DNA of 64,000 nucleotides from Desulfocurvibacter africanus subsp. africanus DSM 2603 (GTDB lineage Bacteria > Desulfobacterota > Desulfovibrionia > Desulfovibrionales > Desulfovibrionaceae), in contig NZ_AULZ01000009.1 of the NCBI RefSeq assembly GCF_000422545.1, forward strand, positions 98,268 through 162,267, in the 5' to 3' direction. This document shows positions 59,499 through 64,000 of the stretch, one piece after another. The first letter of the stretch is position 1. The number at the start of each line of letters is the position of its first letter. A model generated the notes under the pieces. It was not told the origin of the DNA. It ran no database searches and saw nothing but the letters and a program-made list of their open reading frames with translations. The translations under genes and the position numbers were made by a program.

Positions 59499-60775
59499 TT
59501 CGCTTCCCCTGGAGGCTGTAAGCCAACGATATAGTCGATCTCGGCCACTGCCTGGGAATAGTCGGTCAGGGCGCGGGCCCTGGCCACCTCGGAGGCGTAG
59601 AGGTTCATCTGGGCCTCAAGCAGGCTCAGGAAATCGAGCGTTCCCACCCGGTAGCCCGAGAGCGAACTCTCCACGGTCAAGCGGGCCTGGGGCAAGATGC
59701 CTGTATTGTAGAGGGCGAGCGACTCTTTGGCCCGTGTGGCCTTGGCCAGGGCCTGCCACAGCTCGAACTCTATCTCGTTGACGCCGGCCTGGTAGCTCTC
59801 GACAGCCTGCCGCTCGGCCTGTTTCGCCTCACGCAGCATCGGGTCGAGCTTCGAGTCCTGCCACAGTGGCACGTTTATGCTCACTGCTGTTGAGAGCATG
59901 TCATCGATCTGGCTGCCCATGACCTCGCCTCGCTGCCCGTATGCGGCCATGATCTCGAAGTCGGGCCAATACTCCTTGCGGGCCAGGTCGATCTCGCGCC
60001 GGCGGGCCTGGGTCATGGCCTGGGCCTCCTTGAGCATGGGGCGCTGCTCCAGGGCCAACTCAAGCAATTCGTCGCTGCTCCAGGAAGGCGGCTCGGTGGC
60101 GGGAAGGCTTTGCGGAGGCTCGATCAACGAACCGGCCGGTCGGTCGAGAAGGCTCCTCAAGCGAGCGGCAACCATAATTCGCTCGCGCTCGACCATGAGC
60201 CGCTCGTCGATCATCCTGGCGTGCTGGGTCTGGGCGCGCAATATGTCGGCCTGCTTGCCCAGGCCAGAAACATAGGCCGCCTTGGCGACTTCGATGAACT
60301 GGCTCAACACGCCCAGGTTAGCCTCGATCAGTTGGGCTTGCTGCGCGACGAAAAAAAATTCGTAGTAAACCTCCCGCAGCTCGCGCACCACGCGGTTGGC
60401 CGCCTCGATGTAGCGCTGGCGCGCCGCCTCGGCCTCCTGACCGGCCGCATCCCCCCGCAGCTCCCGTTTGCCGAACCAGGGAAACATCTGCGAGACCTGC
60501 ACCTGCTTCATGGTCATAGGTTCATCATTGAAACGGAAGCTGGTGGGCAAGTTCATCACACCGACGCTCAGTTGCGGGTCCGGGAGTGCCCTGGCCTGCG
60601 ACGGGCGTTCTCCGGCCGCCTGCCATGCCGCCCGGGCGGCCAACACCTCGCGATTGCGGCTGAGCGCCTCGGAGATCAGCTCGGGCAAGCCTGGTGCCGA
60701 GCCGGCCCAGACCCCGGCGGACAGCAGAAGGAAGGCGGCCAGCAGGGCCATTGTCAACGTGGCGGATACTCTCAT
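59495..60775 (-). CDS. Outer-membrane efflux protein, CusC/TolC family
   Basis: 426 residues from ATG 60775; signal peptide to about residue 24. Two OEP repeats of long helices (for example MLREAKQAERQAVESYQAG and SLLEAQMNLYASEVARARAL), usual for the trimeric outer-membrane channel. First gene of the minus-strand pair, 110 bp from the divergent pump gene. Confidence 0.88.
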   Translation of the reverse strand: MRVSATLTMALLAAFLLLSAGVWAGSAPGLPELISEALSRNREVLAARAAWQAAGERPSQARALPDPQLSVGVMNLPTSFRFNDEPMTMKQVQVSQMFPWFGKRELRGDAAGQEAEAARQRYIEAANRVVRELREVYYEFFFVAQQAQLIEANLGVLSQFIEVAKAAYVSGLGKQADILRAQTQHARMIDERLMVERERIMVAARLRSLLDRPAGSLIEPPQSLPATEPPSWSSDELLELALEQRPMLKEAQAMTQARRREIDLARKEYWPDFEIMAAYGQRGEVMGSQIDDMLSTAVSINVPLWQDSKLDPMLREAKQAERQAVESYQAGVNEIEFELWQALAKATRAKESLALYNTGILPQARLTVESSLSGYRVGTLDFLSLLEAQMNLYASEVARARALTDYSQAVAEIDYIVGLQPPGEAK

Positions 60776-60885
60776 ATGCCTAATCCTTGCCCGAGCGACA
60801 ATATAGCCGTACGCATAACATAGAGTTGCCAATAAGTGAGGTCCCAAGGCAAAAATTTCGAACATTCTCCGGCCGGTAGCCACAC

Positions 60886-63800
60886 ATGGTCGAGCGCATC
60901 ATCGAATACAGCGCCAGGCACCGCTTCATCGTCTTCCTCTTCGTGGGAGCGCTTGCGCTCGCCGGCTGGTGGTCCTTCCTGACAATGCCCAAGGATGCCC
61001 TGCCCGACCTCTCAGACACCCAGGTCATCGTCTACACCACCTGGATGGGGCGCAGCCCCGACCTCATAGAAGACCAGATCACCTATCCCATCGTAACGGC
61101 GCTTCTGTCGGCTCCGCGGGTCACTGTCGTGCGCGGAGTATCCGACTTCGGCTTCTCCTACGTCTATGTCATCTTTGAGGAAGGCACCGACATCTACTGG
61201 GCCCGCAGCCGAATCCTGGAATACTTAAGCCAGCTCCGGGGACGGCTGCCCGCCGGGGTCGAACCGGCCCTGGGGCCCGATGCCACGGGTGTGGGCTGGG
61301 TCTTTCAGTATGCCCTTGTCGATGAAGAGAACCGCTACGATCTCTCGCAGCTGCGCACCATTCAGGATTGGTACCTGCGCTATCAGTTGGCGAGCGTCGA
61401 GGGAGTCGCGGAGGTGGCTTCGCTCGGCGGCTTCGTGCGCCAGTACCAGGTCAATCTCGACCCCAATAAGCTTGCCGCCTATGGCCTCTCTATCCCGCAA
61501 GTAATCGAGGCGGTGCGCTCGGCCAACCGCGAGACGGGTGGGCGTGTCATTGAGTGGGGGGGAACCGAATTCATGGTCCGCGGCCGCGGCTACGTGAAGT
61601 CGGTCGAGGACATTGCCGCCGCCCCCGTGAGCGTCACGATGCAGGGAGTGCCCATCCGTCTGCGCGACGTGGCTACCGTCACCACCGGGCCTGACATGCG
61701 CCGGGGCTTTGCCGACCTGAACGGGACCGGAGACGTCGTCGGCGGCATTGTGGTGATGCGCTTCGGCGAGAACGCCCAGGCGGTCATCGCCAGGGTCAAG
61801 GAGCGGCTGGCCGAGATCGAGCCCACGCTGCCTCCCGGGGTGAAGATCCTCACCACGTATGACCGCTCGTCCCTCATCAACCGCGCCATCCGCTCCATCA
61901 GCGAGAGCCTGATCGAAGAGCTGATCATCATCAGCCTGCTCATGGTCTTTTTCCTGTGGCATTTACGCTCGGCGCTCGTGCCCATCATCTCGCTCCCTCT
62001 CGCCGTCATCATCTCCTTCATCCCGATGTACTTCATGAACATGGGGACCAACATCATGGCCCTGGGCGGCATCATCGTGGCCATCGGCGACATGGTCGAC
62101 GCGGCCATCGTCATGGTCGAGAACGCGGTCAAGCGCCTGACCGACGCGGAGGCATCCGGCCAGCCCCACGACCGCAACGAGGTCCTCATCTCCTCGGCCA
62201 AGGAGGTCGGCCCGCCCATCTTCGCCTCGCTTATAGTCATGGCCGTTTCCTTCCTGCCCATACTGACCCTGGAAGCCCAGGAAGGCCGGCTCTTCAAGCC
62301 GCTCGCCTTCACCAAGAACTTCGCCATCGCCATCGCCGCGATCCTGGCCATCACCCTCATTCCGGCCATGCTGAGCCTCTTTGTGCGCGGCAAGCTCCTG
62401 CCCGAGGCGAAGCACCCCATCAATCGGCGGCTCATCGCCCTCTACCGGCCGGTGGTGCGGGCCGCTCTCAAATGGCGCTGGCTGACGGTGGGCATCGCCC
62501 TGCTGCTCTTTGCTCTGAGCGTGCCCCTCTTCCTGCGCATGGGCTCGGAGTTCATGCCGCCCCTCAATGAGGGAACGATCTTCTATATGCCCATCACCAT
62601 GCCGGGCATCTCGGAGACAGAGGCGCAGCGGCTCCTGCAACTCCAAGACAAGATCCTCATGAGCTTTCCGGAAGTCGAGCTGGTCAGCGGGAAAGCTGGC
62701 CGGGCCGAAACCTCCACCGATCCTGCTCCTTTCTCGATGATGGAGACCATCGTTCAGCTCAAGCCCCGGGAGCAGTGGCGAGACGTGCGCATCGAGCGCC
62801 CCTGGCTGCCTCGCTTCCTGCGGTCCACGGCCGACTTCCTCTTCGGCAAGCAACGCAAGATCACCTGGGATGAGCTGGTGGAGCAGATGGATGCCGCGCT
62901 GAAACTGCCTGGCCAGCAGAATGCCTGGACCATGCCCATCAAGGCGCGCATCGACATGCTCACCACGGGCATCCGCACTCCCGTGGGCATCAAGGTCATG
63001 GGGCGCGACCTGCGTGAGATCGATCAGCTTGCCCGCCATCTGGAGATGCTGCTGGTTAGGGTGCCGGGAACGCGCTCCGTCTTCGCCGAGCGGGTGCTCG
63101 GGGGCTATTACCTCGATATCGCGGTAGACCGCGAGGAGGCGGCCCGTTACGGGCTATCCGTGGCAGAGGTGCAAATGGCCGTGGAGAACGCCATCGGCGG
63201 CGAGAATATCGACACGACCATCATGGGCCGGGAGCGCTATCCGGTCAGCGTACGTTATCACCGCGATTTCCGCTCCGAGATGCCCGATCTTGGACGGGTG
63301 CTCGTGCGCGCCATGAACGGCGCGCAAATCCCCCTGGCCCAGGTCGCCACCATCAGCCGCGTGCCGGGTCCGGCCATGATCCGCGACGAAGACGGGCAGC
63401 TTGCCGCCTACGTCTTTGTCGACGTCGCGGGGCGCGACATCGGCTCATACGTGACCGACGCCAAGGCGGCCGTGGAGGGCAACATCAAAATGCCCGCCGG
63501 CTACACGATCAAGTGGAGCGGCCAGTACGAGTTCATGGAACGTGTGAAGGCGCGTCTGAAAGTCTTCGTGCCCTTGACCCTGGGCATCATTTTCATGCTG
63601 TACTACTTCACCTTCGGCTCGGTCGTGGAGACCCTCCTCATAATGCTCTCGGTGCCCTTTGCCCTGACCGGGGCCATATTCCTCCTCTCGCCGGACATCG
63701 GCCTGGGCTACAACATGTCGATTGCCGTGTGGGTGGGGCTCATTGCCTTGGCAGGTGTGTCGGCCGAGACGGTGGCCATCATGCTCTCCTACCTCGACGA

Positions 63801-64000
63801 GGCGTGGAAGAGGCGTGTTGAGGCTGGACGGATGAAGGACAAGAGCGACCTGCGCGAGGCCATCATGGAAGGCTCGGTGCTGCGGGTCCGCCCCATGCTC
63901 ATGACGGCCCTGGCCAACATCTTCGGCCTTATGCCCGTCATGGTCAGCACCGGCACGGGGGCCGACGTTATGAAGCGCATAGCAGCCCCGATGGTGGGCG
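60886..64000 (+). CDS. Heavy-metal RND efflux pump, CusA-like (3' end outside window)
   Basis: Open frame of 1038 codons running off the window; CusA is about 1047, so nearly complete. N-terminus MVERIIEYSARHRFIVF, then RND motifs including IGDMVDAAIVMVEN, which has the spacing of the monovalent-cation (Cu/Ag) group, and the methionine-bearing porter loop IDMLTTGIRTPVGIKVMG. It should move Cu(I)/Ag(I) from the periplasm out through CusBC. Divergent orientation from cusCB is unusual. Confidence 0.92.
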   Translation, partial: MVERIIEYSARHRFIVFLFVGALALAGWWSFLTMPKDALPDLSDTQVIVYTTWMGRSPDLIEDQITYPIVTALLSAPRVTVVRGVSDFGFSYVYVIFEEGTDIYWARSRILEYLSQLRGRLPAGVEPALGPDATGVGWVFQYALVDEENRYDLSQLRTIQDWYLRYQLASVEGVAEVASLGGFVRQYQVNLDPNKLAAYGLSIPQVIEAVRSANRETGGRVIEWGGTEFMVRGRGYVKSVEDIAAAPVSVTMQGVPIRLRDVATVTTGPDMRRGFADLNGTGDVVGGIVVMRFGENAQAVIARVKERLAEIEPTLPPGVKILTTYDRSSLINRAIRSISESLIEELIIISLLMVFFLWHLRSALVPIISLPLAVIISFIPMYFMNMGTNIMALGGIIVAIGDMVDAAIVMVENAVKRLTDAEASGQPHDRNEVLISSAKEVGPPIFASLIVMAVSFLPILTLEAQEGRLFKPLAFTKNFAIAIAAILAITLIPAMLSLFVRGKLLPEAKHPINRRLIALYRPVVRAALKWRWLTVGIALLLFALSVPLFLRMGSEFMPPLNEGTIFYMPITMPGISETEAQRLLQLQDKILMSFPEVELVSGKAGRAETSTDPAPFSMMETIVQLKPREQWRDVRIERPWLPRFLRSTADFLFGKQRKITWDELVEQMDAALKLPGQQNAWTMPIKARIDMLTTGIRTPVGIKVMGRDLREIDQLARHLEMLLVRVPGTRSVFAERVLGGYYLDIAVDREEAARYGLSVAEVQMAVENAIGGENIDTTIMGRERYPVSVRYHRDFRSEMPDLGRVLVRAMNGAQIPLAQVATISRVPGPAMIRDEDGQLAAYVFVDVAGRDIGSYVTDAKAAVEGNIKMPAGYTIKWSGQYEFMERVKARLKVFVPLTLGIIFMLYYFTFGSVVETLLIMLSVPFALTGAIFLLSPDIGLGYNMSIAVWVGLIALAGVSAETVAIMLSYLDEAWKRRVEAGRMKDKSDLREAIMEGSVLRVRPMLMTALANIFGLMPVMVSTGTGADVMKRIAAPMVG

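Noticed and set aside
61963..63039. 358-codon minus-strand frame opposite cusA
   Set aside because: Antisense of a conserved RND pump with no domain of its own.

Overview
The window looks like a chromosomal segment of a sulfate-reducing bacterium of the Desulfovibrio type (Desulfovibrionales). The basis is the order prs-rplY-pth-carD-rho, with hslVU-argB, rpoZ-dnaJ and pyrR nearby, an IscA/HesB-like gene with an in-frame UGA that reads as selenocysteine, and sigma-54 control elements. This is inference from gene content; no 16S rRNA is present.

Region 1 (1-20 kb) is ordinary core chromosome: nucleotide synthesis (prs, pyrR), translation (rplY, pth), transcription (carD, rho, rpoZ), proteolysis and folding (M48 and M16 peptidases, hslVU, dnaJ), arginine and molybdopterin synthesis (argB, moaC), a ferredoxin, a TtcA-like tRNA thiolase, an M23 peptidase and an E1 alpha/beta dehydrogenase pair. 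Region 2 (20-23.5 kb) is accessory. Two 132-bp copies of a structured repeat with terminal inverted repeats flank a ywbE-like gene and a carotenoid oxygenase gene.

Region 3 (24,023-57,476) reads as a complete ~33.5-kb Tn7-like transposon. It starts 14 bp upstream of the ssb start codon with TGTGAAAA and four contiguous 20-bp repeats (probable TnsB sites). It ends with an inverted version of the same motif just after tnsA-tnsB-tnsC-tnsD. A second, diverged end of the same kind begins four bases later at 57,481, so two related elements appear stacked in the same orientation at one site. Both ssb-facing ends carry a conserved sigma-70-like promoter pointing outward toward ssb. My leading hypothesis is a Tn7-like family that uses the 5' side of ssb as its attachment site and supplies a replacement promoter for that essential gene.

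The cargo of the first element is a short defence/unknown block near ssb (metallophosphoesterases, a DUF6915-like protein, a resolvase, a Shedu-like nuclease) and then a large metal-response island. The island holds a ZraSR-like two-component system with a near-perfect sigma-54 promoter, several ZraP-like and Met/His-rich secreted proteins, SHOCT proteins, an ABC exporter, a second histidine kinase, a YqhA-like protein, a ZIP transporter, a NicO/RcnA exporter with a DUF1007 partner, a P1B-type ATPase, and CcmF plus a TPR partner. IS3, IS5, IS66, ABC-exporter and chemoreceptor relics lie between these blocks, marking repeated exchange. The second element starts with an IS3 deletion relic and a Cus-type cusCB/cusA copper-silver efflux locus that runs off the window.
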